64,000 nt of DNA from Notolepis coatsorum (GCA_963971535.1 OZ020587.1:163096491-163160490), one strand, 5' to 3'. Counted from the stretch's first letter, positions 23,251 through 36,680 are shown. Notes: a model not told the origin generated them from the letters alone. Numbers and translations: made by a program.

Positions 23251-23774
23251 TGACCACATTCACACGCCGGTCCTTTTGCTCTCACGTCATGCTCGGGTTG
23301 GCAATATGGTGGAAAAGGAAGGAAACCCAACCCGAGCAAAATGTCAGCCATGTGAATAGAAGCAGCAGAAGATAACACACCTGTTCCATCTTCCTGAAGG
23401 ACAAACGTACATACAAGGTTTATGGCAGCCATGGGGTTAAAACACCAGTCTACCCGTGGTTATTCTCTCCGAACAACATCGTCACCCTACTGCAACGTAC
23501 CACCCGCCTTTAGCAATCAAATGTTAGTCCTCCACAACCTTCACTGGCTCCCAATAAAATACCAGGCCGGCACACGGAAATACCTTCACAGCAGCCTAAA
23601 CCCTTTGAACCATTTCTTACCCATTCCATCTATTCTATTCTAGTGCTGCACCAACCCCTCCCCCTGCGCCCTCCTGGTCGTGAAGGGGGGACTCACCGGG
23701 TAGATTGACCAGCATCCAGCCCTCCTGTCATGCAGGGGTTGAAACCAAAGTATTTGGGTTCCGGGGGGAGTATA

Positions 23775-23935
23775 GAGAATTGTTGAATATATATAGAACA
23801 CAAATGTTCTAGAATGTCTATTATGACATCACAAATGTTCTAGAATGTTCTATTATGACATCATACTGTGCCATCACAAATGTTGTGAGGTCACAACGGA
23901 ACATGTTTGAGTTCCATTTGAATAATATAAATAAT
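23775..23935. repeat. Foldback-family fragment
   Basis: One arm of the 31.7-32.1 kb palindrome family, from GAGAATTGTTGAAT through ACGGAACATGTTTGAGTTCC to ATTTGAATAATATAAATAAT. Confidence 0.75.
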
Positions 23936-24511
23936 ATGTATGTTACCAAAGCCTGTTTTTGGGATTCAAACTTCGTCAGGGTTCTTCGAACGGACGTTCG
24001 GACCTTCGCTTTTAATAAAAAAATTAAAATAAAAAAATTATAATTTTATAAATTCTTTTTTATTTCTTTTTTACATCCTCAAACTAAATCCTCAATTTGA
24101 ATAAAGTGATTCATCTGATTAAATTAGTATTTTTTCTTTTATTAAATCAACTTTCCAGCCCCCTGTCAACTGTCAACTGATGTCAACTGTCAACCTGAAT
24201 TAACATTCAGTATTCAATATTGTCTGATTCAATATTAACATTCAGTATTCAAGTAGAACAGCTACTGTAGCTAGCCGTTGTGGACACTCACCTTTCCACA
24301 GCAAAATGGTAGGCAAGGCACCTTGGTTGAGAAATGCAGGCTTCAATCTATGTTGTTTAGTCTATAAATTTTATTTGCTCCGTTTTCCCGTGATAACAAG
24401 TTAATTAAATTTGTTTTCTCGTGATAACGTGATAATTTTCTCGAGATCTCGAGAAAACGAAACGATAGTTTATATATTAAATCACTGCAGCCTAAGCTAC
24501 AAAGAAACACG

Positions 24512-25414
24512 TTGAGTGTCATCCCGATTCTGACCACCAGACGACTAATCAATTACTCATTATCACGTCCCATATATAAATCGAACCTTATCAATATCAG
24601 TGTTCAACCACAGACTGTCTCACGCCCCACTACAGAACCCATACAGCTAAAACTAGCACTGTTCAACGTTAGATCGCTGAAACAAAAATCATTTCTGATA
24701 AATGAACTCATAGTAAAACATGGTGTACATTGTATGTTTTTAGTAGAGACATGGCTAGACAACATCACTGGTGTAGCAACACTGACTTCCAATTTTAAAT
24801 TATATAAATCAAACAGACAGAGTGGGAGGGGAGGAGGAATAGCAGCAATCATCTCCACTCAATTTGTGTGCAGTGATATTGACCTGGGAAATTTGTTATC
24901 ATTTGAATACCTTGCTATTGTATTGAAAACAGAACTGATAGTAGTATGTGTGACATTGTATCGACCACCAAGGTACTCGCCACTCTTCATACAGGAATTT
25001 TCAGAACTCATATCGATCTGCATTACCAGGTATGATAGAATCATTCTTAATGGAGATCTAAACATTCATATCAACAAAAAGGATGACCCCAGGGGTTGCG
25101 AGTTTCTGAACCTACTGGACAGTTTTGGACTGATGCAACATGTTCACGAGGCCACCCACCAACATGGCAACACTCTGGACCTACTAATAACAACAGGGCT
25201 AAACATTGAGAATGTATCAGTAAAACAAATTCCAATTTCTGACCATTATTGTGTGTTCTATGGTACAAGCCTAATATTACATAGGACCAGAAGCAAATTC
25301 CTTGTTCACAGAAGGCTTCTGGACGCTAGAGCTGAAGCAAAATTCTCTAGTATGATGAAATCATATGACCAATGCAGTGAATCCTCCTCCACAGCACCTT
25401 GTCAACAGTGTTAG
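24512..25414 (+). pseudogene. L2 endonuclease domain
   Basis: Contains the motifs of a LINE AP-type endonuclease in order: LFNVRSLKQK, VETWLD, SGRGGGIA, LYRPPRYS, LNGDLNIHI, LDLLIT and ISDHYCVF. These include the catalytic Asp/Asn pair in GDLN and the His of SDH. The N-terminal part before LFNVRS is probably not native. The frame ends at 25414 after a shift; the polyprotein continues in the next frame from about 25399. Confidence 0.85.
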
Positions 25415-26715
25415 ATACTGTCGCCCCTCTGAAGGTTAAAAAGGTAAAAACTGATAGAATCTCTCCATGGTTAAATAAAACCAATGTTAAAGATAACAAG
25501 AGAAAATGTAGGATAGCCGAGCGAAAATGGAGGAAATTCAAACTCACAGCTCACTTTAATTTATACAAAGATGCCATGGGCGCATACAATAAGGCAATAC
25601 AACTTGCGAGAAAGGAATATTTTTCCAAAATGATCTCCGAAAATATGGGTAACTCCAGGGTACTTTTTTCCACCATCGACCGGCTGATTAACATGCCACC
25701 CCCCCATATACTGCAGCAATCAGCCACAAAATGTGAAGAGTTCGCAGTTCTCTTTAATGAAAAAATATCATTGATTAGAGCAAGCATTGCCTCTGATATA
25801 GATCTGGCTGTGAGTGGAAACCCACCTGAGATAACTATGGGGGAATTCACATGTATTACATTACCTGACCTCTGTAAGATTGTCTCTGAGTGTAATTCCG
25901 CCACCTCCTGCCTTGATCCTATACCAACAGCATTTCTCAAGCAGGTGTTCGATAGTGTCTCAAATCATGTCCTTGAAATCATAAATATGTCGCTTCAAAC
26001 AGGCACTTTTCCAGATGCATATAAAACGGCTGTAGTAAAACCACTACTAAAGAAAACAAACTTAGATTTAAACGAACTAAAAAGCTATAGGCCAATATCG
26101 AACCTTCCATTTATCAGCAAGATATTAGAAAAGATAGTCTCAGTACAAATAAACTCCTTTCTCAAAGATAATAACATCATGGAGGAATTACAATCAGGTT
26201 TCAGAACAAATCACAGCACTGAAACTGCCCTTACTAAAATAGTTAGCGACCTCAGGCTAAACTCCGATGCTGGCAAAGTCTCAATTCTTGTCCTATTGGA
26301 CCTTAGTGCAGCGTTCGATACGATTGACCATAATATCCTGATCAGTCGTCTTGAAAGACTGGTTGGCTTTTCCGATCATGTACTAAATTGGCTCATAACA
26401 TACATTAAGGGGAGAAGGTTCTATGTTAAGCTTGGAGACAATGTATCCGAGAAACATGACAGCAACTTTGGAGTTGCACAAGGAAGCTGCCTTGGTCCAT
26501 TACTCTTCTCACTATATATGCTGCCCCTCGGGGACATCATTCGAGACCACAATGTATGCTTCCATAGTTATGCTGATGATACACAACTATATATCTCCGC
26601 AGAACCAAATAACACTACAGCCATACAGTCCATTACAAACTGTCTGTTAGCAATAAACAAGTGGATGAACAATAACTTCCTAAAATTAAACGAAAGCAAG
26701 ACCGAAATCCCATAG
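25399..26715 (+). pseudogene. L2 reverse transcriptase
   Basis: Reverse transcriptase of the L2 type: LKSYRPISNLPFISKILEKI, SGFRTNHSTETAL, LLDLSAAFDTIDH (first catalytic Asp), GVAQGSCLGPLLFSLY and SYADDTQLY (YADD, at about 26570). The frame stops at TAG 26713-26715, and the rest of the protein follows in frame, then shifts near 26865. The enzyme would be truncated after the palm and thumb. Confidence 0.9.
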
Positions 26716-27544
26716 ATCGGCCCAAAAGCGAAAAGGGAAGTGCTGTGTGAAAACCTAGGGAGTCTGTCATCCTATGTAAAGACTGAGGTTACAAGCCTAG
26801 GTGTCATCTTGGACTCAGACCTGACCTTTAAGTCTCATATTAATAAGGCCATGAAAACGTCATAGAAGAAACATAGCGAAAGTAAGACCTTTCGTAAATA
26901 AAAAGGATGCAGAGACACTGATTCATGCTTTTGTCTCAAGCCGGCTTGACTATTGTAATGCACTGTTCACTGGTCTTCCCAAAGCAACCATTGGGAAGCT
27001 TCAGCGTATCCAAAACTCTGCAGCTCGATTACTAACTCATACAAAGAGAAGAGAACATATCACTCCAGTCCTAGCCACTCTGCACTGGCTTCCAATAACT
27101 CATAGAATTGATTTTAATGTCCTTTTCCTGACATATAAAGCTCTTAATGAGCAAGGCCCAAAATACATAGCAAATTCCCTAGTTAGTTATCTGCCCTCAA
27201 GAACGTTACGGTCATCCACTACAGGTTTACTAGACACACCCAGAAACCAAAAGAGGATAGGAAGTATGGCATTTGCCAACTATGCCCCAAAACTATGGAA
27301 CACACTACCAACACACATCAGAAACGCCAGCTCCATACACATTTTTAAAGGAAAATTAAAAACGTACCTATACAGTCTAGCTTACAAATAGTGTACCATG
27401 CCTTAGGGAAAGCGAGTATCTTATTGAAATGTTTTTATTATTATGTTTTTATTCTTTATGTATTGATCTTTTACTGAAATGTTATTTTACTGTACTTTGC
27501 CTATTGCCGTACTTTTATTACTGTTGTCTTATTAATGTGATGCT

Positions 27545-28094
27545 TTATTTTTAGTACCCGGAGCTGCTAACTGGCTAACGTTATGAGAGCTAACGTTGCT
27601 ACCTGCTGTACCCGGAGCTGCTGGCTAGCTGACGTTATGAGAGCCAACGTTGCTACGTACTGTACAAGTGCATTGGTTTAGTGCACTTCCTACTTCCGGT
27701 TGCTGCTAAACAAGTACAAGTGCATTGGTTTAGTGCACGTTATGAGAGCTAACGTTGCTACCTACTAGATATTGGTTTAGCATTGGTTTAGTGCACGTTA
27801 TGAGAGCTAACGTTGCTACCTACTAGTTATTGGTCTAGTGCACTTCCTACTTCCAGTTGCTGCTAAACAAGTACAAGTGCATTGGTTTAGTGCATTTCCT
27901 ACTTCCTAACTGGCTAACGTTATGAGACATAACACAAAGACGCTATGGCTTGGAAAAGCCTTATGGACCCAACTCTTTAGATGAGGGAACGGGTACATAC
28001 GCATACAATACGCGACCACTAATAAAAAAAAAAACTACACTAACGCTATTAGAGCTAACATTGCTACCTACTGTACAAGTGCATTGGTTTAGTG
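27545..28094. repeat. Irregular tandem repeat (GCTAACGTT / GTGCATTGGTTTAGTG units)
   Basis: Two intermixed units, one around TAACGTTATGAGAGCTAACG and TTGCTACCTACTG, and one around GTACAAGTGCATTGGTTTAG and TGCACTTCCTACTTCCGG, are repeated several times. The hAT element at 28095 sits inside one of the latter units, and the array resumes at 30219. Confidence 0.8.
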
Positions 28095-28823
28095 CAGGGG
28101 TGGGCAACTTTGTATATGGTGAGGGCCACAAAATGTCCACAATCAATCTGGGGGGCCGCATTGTTTATCGGCAGTCCCGCCAGTAGTACCCCATCACTCA
28201 AATAGCCCTAATAGTCACAAGGTATATAAACAATTATAATTTGTTGTAACTTTGTTTTTATTCCATTTCAAATGCATTTAGTAATGCAATTTCAACTTTA
28301 TGAATTTATAAACAGCTGAATTTAAAAGTATTGCTGTGTAACCCCAAATATATACAAAAATGATCAATTATAATTAAGGCTTCTAATAAAATAAATGTAT
28401 GAACTTAAAGCCCACTGCTCAACAAACACAAAGCAGCATTCCTGCTGCATTTCACAGTAAATCAAAAGTGCAATAATAAATGATTTTGTTAAATGTATAA
28501 ACTTTTATCCTGCTACTAAACAAAACATTATAACACTGAAATGCATGTTATGGATATGAAGCACTCAGGAATGTTTTGTTTAGTAGCAGGATAAAAGTGT
28601 ATACATTTAACAAAATAATTTATTATTGCACTTTTGATTTACTGTTGTAGTGAAATGCAGCAGGAATGCTGATTTGTCTTTGTGTTATTAGTGTTATCTG
28701 AACACTACAAAAGTAAACAAGTAAAGTGCAAGTAAAGTAAAGTGCAATACTACATGCCTCCCATTGACCCTTTATCAAACTGGCATGACATTCACCCTCG
28801 CCCCACAGTGGGTCAATAATGGT

Positions 28824-28938
<115 letters not shown>

Positions 28939-29076
28939 GTCCCCTCTCTACACCTCTCCATCATCTCCCCCCCCCTCTCTACACCTCTTCATCATCTCTT
29001 CCCCCCTCTCTACACCTCTTCATCATCTCCTTCCCCCCCCCTCTACACCTCTTCATCATCTCCTCCCCCCCTGTCT

Positions 29077-30010
29077 TTAATGAGACACTTGTGGTCTCTC
29101 TTGTTGGCGCACAATAGCAGGAATGTCAACTTCAATGTTTGTGCATGCAATCTGCATCAGATGAAATAATGTTTCATCCGACAGCCTGTTTCTCTCCTTT
29201 GACTTGATGTGCTTCATGTTTGAGAAATTGCTCTCGCATATGTATGTGCTCCCAAACATACTGGCCATAGAGAGGGCAAAGTCCCTGAGGAGTGGGAAGC
29301 GGGGCTCAGGTAGCAGTTTCCAAAACGAAATTCCCCTCTCATTTCTCTTTGCTTGAAAAAAAGGATCCGACTGTAGCTTGCACAGTTCAAGCTGCAACGG
29401 TGGGGGCTGCTCTGACACCGTAGCGGTGAGGGGGCCGGCAAACAGTGCTATCCGTGACTGCATGCCGTTGAAATCTTCAAACCGATCATTGAATTGCATT
29501 TGCAGTGTTTCAATGTCGCTCCTGTACTTTCCGACGGCTCAGCCATCGGATTTCTGTGTGTAGCTGCAAGTCGCCATAATCAGTGTCCATCTCTTCCAAA
29601 AAGGAGACAAACTTTCTATGGTTTAGTGACCTGTTGCCTCCACGAATTAGATTGGTAACCTTGGTAACCAAATCCATAACATGGCTGTAGTAGTCAAGCT
29701 TCTTGGCACAGAGAGCCTCCTATATCAGATAAAAAAAAGAAAAACTATTTAACGACTCTCGCATATAATTTGACTACACTCGACTCGCATTAGTCATTAT
29801 TAGTGACCCACAATAGATGGAAATTATGTTAGCGAACTTACCTGATGTATAATGCAGTGCAGCATTGGACGCTCAACGCCACTCTGCCTTAGAAGCCCAG
29901 CGAATCCTGTGCGTTTTCCTTTCATTGCCGGTGCTCCATCGGTAACAACAGCCGACAGTTTATCAAAAGCCCCATATTGCTGCACGGCACTTTCAACAGC
30001 ATTTCATATG
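29077..30010 (-). pseudogene. hAT transposase remnant (GTF2IRD2/Charlie type)
   Basis: The upstream segment (29840-30010, minus) has VVTDGAPAMKGKRTGF, which carries a catalytic Asp motif of this hAT group. A middle segment (29540-29690) encodes NRSLNHRKFVSFLEEMD and LHTEIRWLSRRK-type residues. The 3' segment (29499-29077) encodes the hATC dimerisation region (FPLLRDFALSMASMFGSTYI, CESNFSNMKHIKS). A possible intron at about 29720-29840 and frame breaks separate these parts, and the N-terminal BED finger is missing, so no working enzyme is expected. Confidence 0.85.
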
Positions 30011-30017
30011 TCCACAC

Positions 30018-30105
30018 TAGGGCTGACCCCTATTAGTCAAATAGTCGACTAATCGATCGAAAAGGAGCCATAGTCGACTGCCAACTCTTCTTAGTCGAAT
30101 ACAAT
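30018..30105. repeat. Truncated hAT MITE (TAGGGCTGACCCC family)
   Basis: Starts TAGGGCTGACCCCTATTAGT and matches the left end of the complete MITE at 44034-44446, then breaks off into a T-rich run. It lies inside the larger hAT element. Confidence 0.7.
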
Positions 30106-30311
30106 ACAAAAAAATAAATAAAAATATTTTTTTTTTTTTTTTTTATATTGGCCTGGGGCCGCATGAAACGTCGGTGAGGGCCGCATGCGGCCCGCGGGCC
30201 GCCAGTTGCCCCTCCCTGGTTTAGTGCATTTCCTACTTCCGGTTGCTACTGAACGGACATGTTTGTCCGGACCTGTTCTCCCAAACTGGTCAGCAAATGT
30301 GAATTTTTTAC

Positions 30312-30952
<641 letters not shown>

Positions 30953-30957
30953 TTTTT

Positions 30958-31150
<193 letters not shown>

Positions 31151-31344
31151 CAGGAAACATCATTCAGTGTCACAATGTCAGAGGAGCAGGTAGCCCCGTT
31201 CGTGACTGTGATGCACGAAAGGGGCTAAGCAGGAGGATATTGATCACTGCGTCACATATCTCTTGAATCAAGGCCTGACACACGCTGAAATAGCTTTATG
31301 CCTTGCTGTTAAAGATAATATTATACACATTAATGTGCCTCAAA

Positions 31345-31575
31345 GTGCAATCAAAGTGAGCTCTCAAAGAGCACCTGGCTACGGGAGGCTGCAACGCTAA
31401 ACTGGCCCCCGTATGTCCAAACCCCTCTCACCCCCTCCTAATGTACAGTTTCCTCCCTATCATATGTATATTTTCTGTTAGGATCTCTGTTTAACAGTAC
31501 TGTATATTTGCATATCTTGTATGTCGCAAATGTAACAGTACTATACATGTATGTCATGTACCCCCCTGAAATAAA
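31345..31575 (+). mobile_element. LINE family B, 3' end
   Basis: Matches the last codons and the 3' UTR of the LINE at 51497-53100 (GCACCTGGCTACGGGAGGCT, AACTGGCCCCCGTATGTCC). It is truncated at both ends. Confidence 0.75.
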
Positions 31576-31724
31576 TTAATCCGATTTAAGTTGTTTTCCC
31601 GTGATAAAGCGATAATTATCTCGTTATCGGGAAATAAAATGTATGGAATGTACGGCCGCTTAGGGCTTCCGTAGTTCAGTACTGTTCAGTACTGTTTCAA
31701 GATGCAGTGCATTAAACTCAGACA

Positions 31725-32120
31725 AGCTGTCTTCTGAGATCTGAGACCTTCTGAGAGAATTGTTGAATAGATACACAAATGTTCTAGAATGTTTGATTAT
31801 GACATCATACTGTGACATCACAACGGAACATCATACTGTGACATCATACTGTGACATCACAAAGGAACATGTTTGAGTTCCATTTGAATAATATAAATAA
31901 TGATATAATATAATGTAATGTAATATTATATATTACATTATATTATATCATACATATTATTTATATTATTCAAATGGCACTCAAACATGTTCCGTTGTGA
32001 TGTCACAGTATGATGTCACAGTATGATGTCACAGTATGATGTCATAATCAAACATTCTAGAACATTTGTGTAACAGTTATCTATTCAACAATTCTCTCAG
32101 AAGATCTCAGATCTCAGAAG
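31725..32120. repeat. Large palindrome (foldback element), arms about 190 bp
   Basis: The left arm runs TCTGAGATCTGAGACCTTCT, GAGAATTGTTGAATAG, GTTCTAGAATG, ATCATACTGTGACATCAC and GAACATGTTTGAGTTCCATT. The right arm is its reverse complement, ending CAATTCTCTCAGAAGATCTC. The centre is an AT-rich stretch near 31924. It lies about 85 bp upstream of the KLHL10-like start codon. Single-arm copies lie at 23.1-23.9 and 33.0-33.2 kb. Confidence 0.9.
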
Positions 32121-32384
32121 ACAAGTGAAGATCTCACTTGTTTTTTCCAGCTACTTGTCTTTAAGCTTGAATATATTCTGTAGATACAATTTAAAAATCC
32201 CCACATGGAAAGGGAAACAATGTCCTGTACAATCCTTAATGAACTGCGTCTGGAGGGAAGGTTCTGTGATGTGGTTATTAAAGTCAACAGCACTGAGTTT
32301 AACGCCCACAAGGCAATCCTGTGTGGCTGCAGCCACTATTTCAGGTAAGTTTAGCTTGGTTCAGGTTACCTTGGTTCAGGTTAA

Positions 32385-32475
32385 CTTGGTTAGTAAAAAG
32401 ATACTATACTGTATGTCTACTGTAAAAATATACTATACTGTACGTCTACTGTAAAAAGATACTATACTGTACTTC
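32385..32475. repeat. Short tandem repeat (TACTATACTGTA unit)
   Basis: Copies of a roughly 28-bp unit (CTACTGTAAAAATATACTAT, ACTGTACGT) in intron 1 of the KLHL10-like gene. The same unit forms a longer array at 33235-33440 in the same intron. Confidence 0.85.
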
Positions 32476-33009
32476 AGCACACTCGGTTGGCACTGCTCAA
32501 AACGTACCTTTTTAAAATAGCTTTTAAATGAATTATCATCTTTATTTTATTGTCTTATTTTTCTTTATTTCTATTATTTTTACTTAAATATTCTATTATC
32601 ATTGTTATCATTGTCTTATGTATATATATTTTTTAATAATTGTATTTGTTCTTTTTTAATGTCTTATTTTAGTGTTATTACATTTTTCTCATTGTTTACT
32701 ATCAAATTTAGCTATTTTATTATTTAAATTTTTAAATGGTTTGGTCTTTATTATTATTTTATTTGTAATTATTTTATTGTCTTACAGTATGTTATTGTCT
32801 TACTGTTTGTCTTAGCTATTTTTACTATCTTATCTAGTTGTTTTATTACCGTTTATAATTTTCATGTCTTATAATTTCCATCCTTAGTGTATCCTTTTGT
32901 TTAGTTTTTTGTGTAAAGCACTTTAAGCTGCAATCTTATTATTATTATTATTTTACATTTATTTTAACTTAAATTAAAAATATATTTTAAGACTTCTAAA
33001 GCATGTCAT

Positions 33010-33235
33010 GTTTTTAGACATAATATCTATATTATTCAAATGGGAGCTAAATATATTATACTTTATTATTATATTACATTATATTATAATATATAACATT
33101 ACATTATATCATACATATTATTTACATTATTCAAATGTAACTCAAATATGTTCTGTTGTGATGTCACAGTATGATGTCACAGTATGATGTTCCGTTGTGA
33201 TGTCACAGTATGATGCCACACAGTATACTGTGTAA
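33010..33235. repeat. Foldback-family single arm
   Basis: Matches the right arm of the 31.7-32.1 kb palindrome (ATTATTCAAATGTAACTCAA, then GTGATGTCACAGTATGATGT). It lies in intron 1 of the KLHL10-like gene. Confidence 0.8.
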
Positions 33236-33440
33236 AAATATACTATACTGTACATCTACTGTAAAAAGATACTATACTGTACGTCTACTGTAAAAAGATA
33301 CTATACTGTACGCCTACTGTAAAAAATACTATACTGTACTTCTACTGTAAAATATACTATACTGTATGTTTACTGTAAAAATATACTATACTGTACGTCT
33401 ACTGTAAAAATATACTATACTTCTACTGTGCTAAGACCCT
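33235..33440. repeat. Tandem repeat, about 28-bp unit
   Basis: About seven copies of CTACTGTAAAAATATACTAT plus ACTGTACGT, slightly diverged. Confidence 0.9.
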
Positions 33441-34598
33441 ATACTTCTACAGTGAATATATATTAGCACACAGGACAGAATGTTGCTTACTGTTTACTCA
33501 TCAGATATCTCTATACTCTGCATCCCACAGAACCCTCTTCACTCGCTGGAGCGACTCAGAGAAAGCAGTCTACAGTGTCCCTGGGGTGTCCGCGGCTATG
33601 ATGCAGCTCATCATAGAGTACGCCTACACACGCTTTGTGCCGGTGACAGCAGAGAACGTGAAAGAGCTTCTGGTGGCTGCAGACCAGCTTCTCGTCACTG
33701 GCATAGTAGGAGCATGCTCTGACTTCCTAGAGGGCCAGCTGTCTCTGTAAAACTGTGTCAGCATCTGGAGGTTTGCGGACATCTACTACTGCCCTGACCT
33801 GAGGCGCAAGGCCCATCTCTTCATCGTGTGCCACTTTGAGGAGATGCTGCCCCTCTCACAGGAGTTTGTGGAGCTGTCCCTGCAGCAACTGGTGGACATC
33901 ATCGAGAGGGATGACCTGAACGTGAAGAACGAGGAGATGGTGTTCGAGGCCGTCCTCTGTTGGATCGACCACTCCCGTGAGGAGCGTAAAACAGACATCC
34001 CTTTGCTGCTGCCCAAGGTAACTAATTGTATTACTGTGCATTGCATTAAAACAACGCTAGGATCCCTAGTACAGTGGTTCTAAAACATTTGGGTCCAAAC
34101 TGTTCCCTAGCAACAGAATTCCAGTGAAACCGCTGTCTAAGTTGTACCCGCTGTCTGCTTGTCTCTTCCCAGGTTCGCATGGGCTTGATGAGGCCTGACT
34201 ACTTCGGGAACAACGTCCTGAAGAACCCTGTGGTGAGGGACAGCCACGACTGCAGGGCCCTCATCATCAGCGTCCTGAAACCCCCTGGCTCCGACAGGCT
34301 CCCAAACCCCCTGACCCGCCCACGCCTGCCCCAGGAGGTCCTTTTGGCCATCGGAGGCATTAGTGGCAACAGCGTGACCAATGGCATGGAGGCTTACGAT
34401 ATCCGAGCCGGTGGATGGATGGACGTGAGCATTGAGGCGGAGAGTCCCCGGGCCTACCACGGCAGCGCTTATCTCCACGGTCTGGTCTACTGCGTCGGCG
34501 GCTGGGACGGCGTAGAGTATTTCAGCAGTGTGCGCAGGTTCAACCCCGTCACTCGCAGCTGGCTGCAGGCGGCTCCCATGCACTCACGCCGCTGTTAC

Positions 34599-35300
34599 TC
34601 CTCGTCCAATCAACAGTCATCTCCCGCCTTGACTACTGCAACGCACTGCTCGCTGGCCTCCCGGCCACTGCCACTAAGCCTCTTCAACTCATTCAGAACG
34701 CAGCGGCCCGCCTGATCTCAAACCTACCGAAGTCGGCCCATGTCACCCCACTTCTTAGGGACCTGCACTGGCTCCCCATTGCTGCACGAATCCGCTTCAA
34801 GGCCCTCGACCTAGCATACCGTGCGGCAAAGGGAACTGCTCCCGCCTACCTCCGGTCAATGGTCTCTAACTACACACCCTCAAGACCCCTACGCTCTGCA
34901 TCTTCTGGCCGCCTCAGATTTACTCCTATCCAAGCTCCGGGAGGGTCATCAAAGAGAAGTCGCCTATTCTCAATCCTTGCCCCACAATGGTGGAATGAAC
35001 TACCCACCCCAGTTAGGACAGCCGAAACACGTCCAATATTTCGCCGTCGACTAAAGACGCACTTCTTCAACCATTATCTGAATTAAAAAAAAATAAAAAA
35101 TTATCTAACCCTAACTAACCATACTGTCATGCACTTGTCCTAATAAACGAACCTACACTGTAGCACTCAACACTTTGATGAACATTGTTACTCAGCTGAT
35201 AGAGTTGTGCCCTTCCTGATGGCTTGTCGTACAGAACTTGTAAGTCGCTTTGGATAAAAGCGTCAGCTAAATGACTAAATGTAAATGTAAATGTAAATGT
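34599..35300 (+). mobile_element. L2 LINE 3' fragment inserted in a kelch exon
   Basis: Encodes the same L2 C-terminal block as 14070-14742 (DYCNALLAGLPATATKPLQL, LHWLPIAARIRFKA, WWNELPTPVR, LKTHFF), then the L2 3' tail and an (AAATGT)n end. On both sides kelch coding sequence resumes: TAC (Tyr) at 34596-34598 before it and GTGGTCGTGTTGGACGG (VVVLDG-type frame) after it. About two codons of the exon are missing at the junction, and no clear target duplication is visible. Confidence 0.93.
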
Positions 35301-36639
35301 GGTCGTGTTGGACGGCTGTATCTACACCATGGGAGGGTATGACGGACACGTGCGACTGAACACCGCAGAGCGCTACAAGCCTGAAACCAACCAGTGGACA
35401 CTGATTGGACCCATGCTGCAGCACAGGAGCAACGCCGGCGCTGCAGCGCTCCACGGCAAGTGGGTGGAACTGAGGAACACACGTGTGGTAGATGAACCCA
35501 AGGAACGTTCACATTAAAAACTAAGCGATTGGTATCATTCAGAATCATAAATCATAAATGTCTTTATTTGCCAAGTAAGCTTGCACATACAAGGAATTTG
35601 TCTGGGTCCTTTGGTGCATCAACATTAACAGACAATTAAAGTAGAATGAAATAAAATGGAATATATAAACTAAATTAGAATATTCTTTCTTATTACAGGT
35701 TTACATCTGTGGTGGCTGCTCACAGCTCACAGCTGAGTGCTACAGCCCAGACACCAACCAGTGGACTCTGATCGCCCCCATGAGCAGCAGGCATAGCAGA
35801 GCAGGAGTGGCTGCGTACGGAGGACAAGTCTATGTGGTAGGTGCACACGGAGACAAATGCTTCATACTAGATATTTTTATAGATATGTATCATTTGACTT
35901 GCAATGCTGCTGTGATGCCCTCAATTCCCTAAGTGGATTAATAACGTGTCTGCCTGCCTGTCTACCTGAGACACACACTAAAACATTCCTCTCATGTGTC
36001 CTGTCCTCAGGTGGGAGGGTGGGACCATGGAAACGACCTGCGTAGCGCGGAGGCCTACAGCCCTTTGACTGACTCCTGGCGCGCCCTGCCCGACATGCTC
36101 ACCCCCTGCTGCAACTTTGGCATCGGGGTGTTGGACGACCTGCTCTTCATGGCCGGAGGCTTAAATCGCTTCAAAACCATCTCCAACGTGGAGCGCTACG
36201 ACCAGAGCAGCAACAGGTGGACTGTAGCCGAGGACATGAAGATCCACCGCAGTGGCCTAAGCTGCTGCATAATGCATGGCCTGCCTAACATGAGCCAGTA
36301 CGCCACTCCCCATGGCACCCTGCAGTGACCCCTGCAGTGACCCCTGCAGGAGGAGGAGGCAGCGCAGGGGGGTCCATCTAAGAACCGTAAACATTTATTA
36401 GACCAGTCCAAAAGAAATCCTAATAAATGAATAAATTACTATCAGCCAAAGGTGGTGACGTTTCTTTCTTCTAGTAATTCCGACAATATCTGTTTTTGGT
36501 TTGTGTAATGCACATAATATGGGCACTTTTATCCATATGGTTGAGCCTGTTAGGAATTGCACCTCCAACCTAAGCAGATTGCAGATCACTCTCTCTATAT
36601 GGAGGCTACCATCTCTCCTCACTGATACTGGACACCTGA

Positions 36640-36678
<39 letters not shown>

Positions 36679-36680
<2 letters not shown>

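Larger units (their letters stand above)
24500..27400 (+). mobile_element. L2-clade LINE, nearly full length
   Basis: An apurinic/apyrimidinic endonuclease domain and a reverse transcriptase lie in order on the plus strand, followed by the conserved L2 C-terminal region (SRLDYCNALFTGLP, LHWLPI, PSRTLRS, LWNTLP, ending LKTYLYSL near 27385). Frames change near 25400 and 26865, and a stop sits at 26713-26715. The 3' UTR after 27390 is AT-rich. No ORF1 is recognisable upstream. Confidence 0.9.
32205..36328 (+). pseudogene. KLHL10: KLHL10-like BTB-BACK-Kelch gene, inactivated copy
   Basis: Five exons with consensus splice sites: 32205-32344, 33531-34017, 34173-35460, 35699-35836 and 36011-36328. 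They encode a BTB domain (LRLEGRFCDVVIKV, HKAILCGCSHYF), a BACK domain (PLSQEFVELSLQQLVDIIE) and kelch repeats (SPRAYHGSAYLHG, MGGYDGHVRLNTAERYKPET, NQWTL). The match throughout is to KLHL10, a testis CUL3 ubiquitin-ligase adaptor. Three lesions are seen. A TAA stop lies at 33748-33750 between BTB and BACK. An L2 LINE piece (34599-35300) is inserted inside exon 3 directly after RRCY. The exon 3 donor reads AAG-TGGGTG, lacking the G needed for an in-phase GT. Exon phases otherwise agree. It may be a decayed duplicate of a functional gene elsewhere. Confidence 0.88.
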
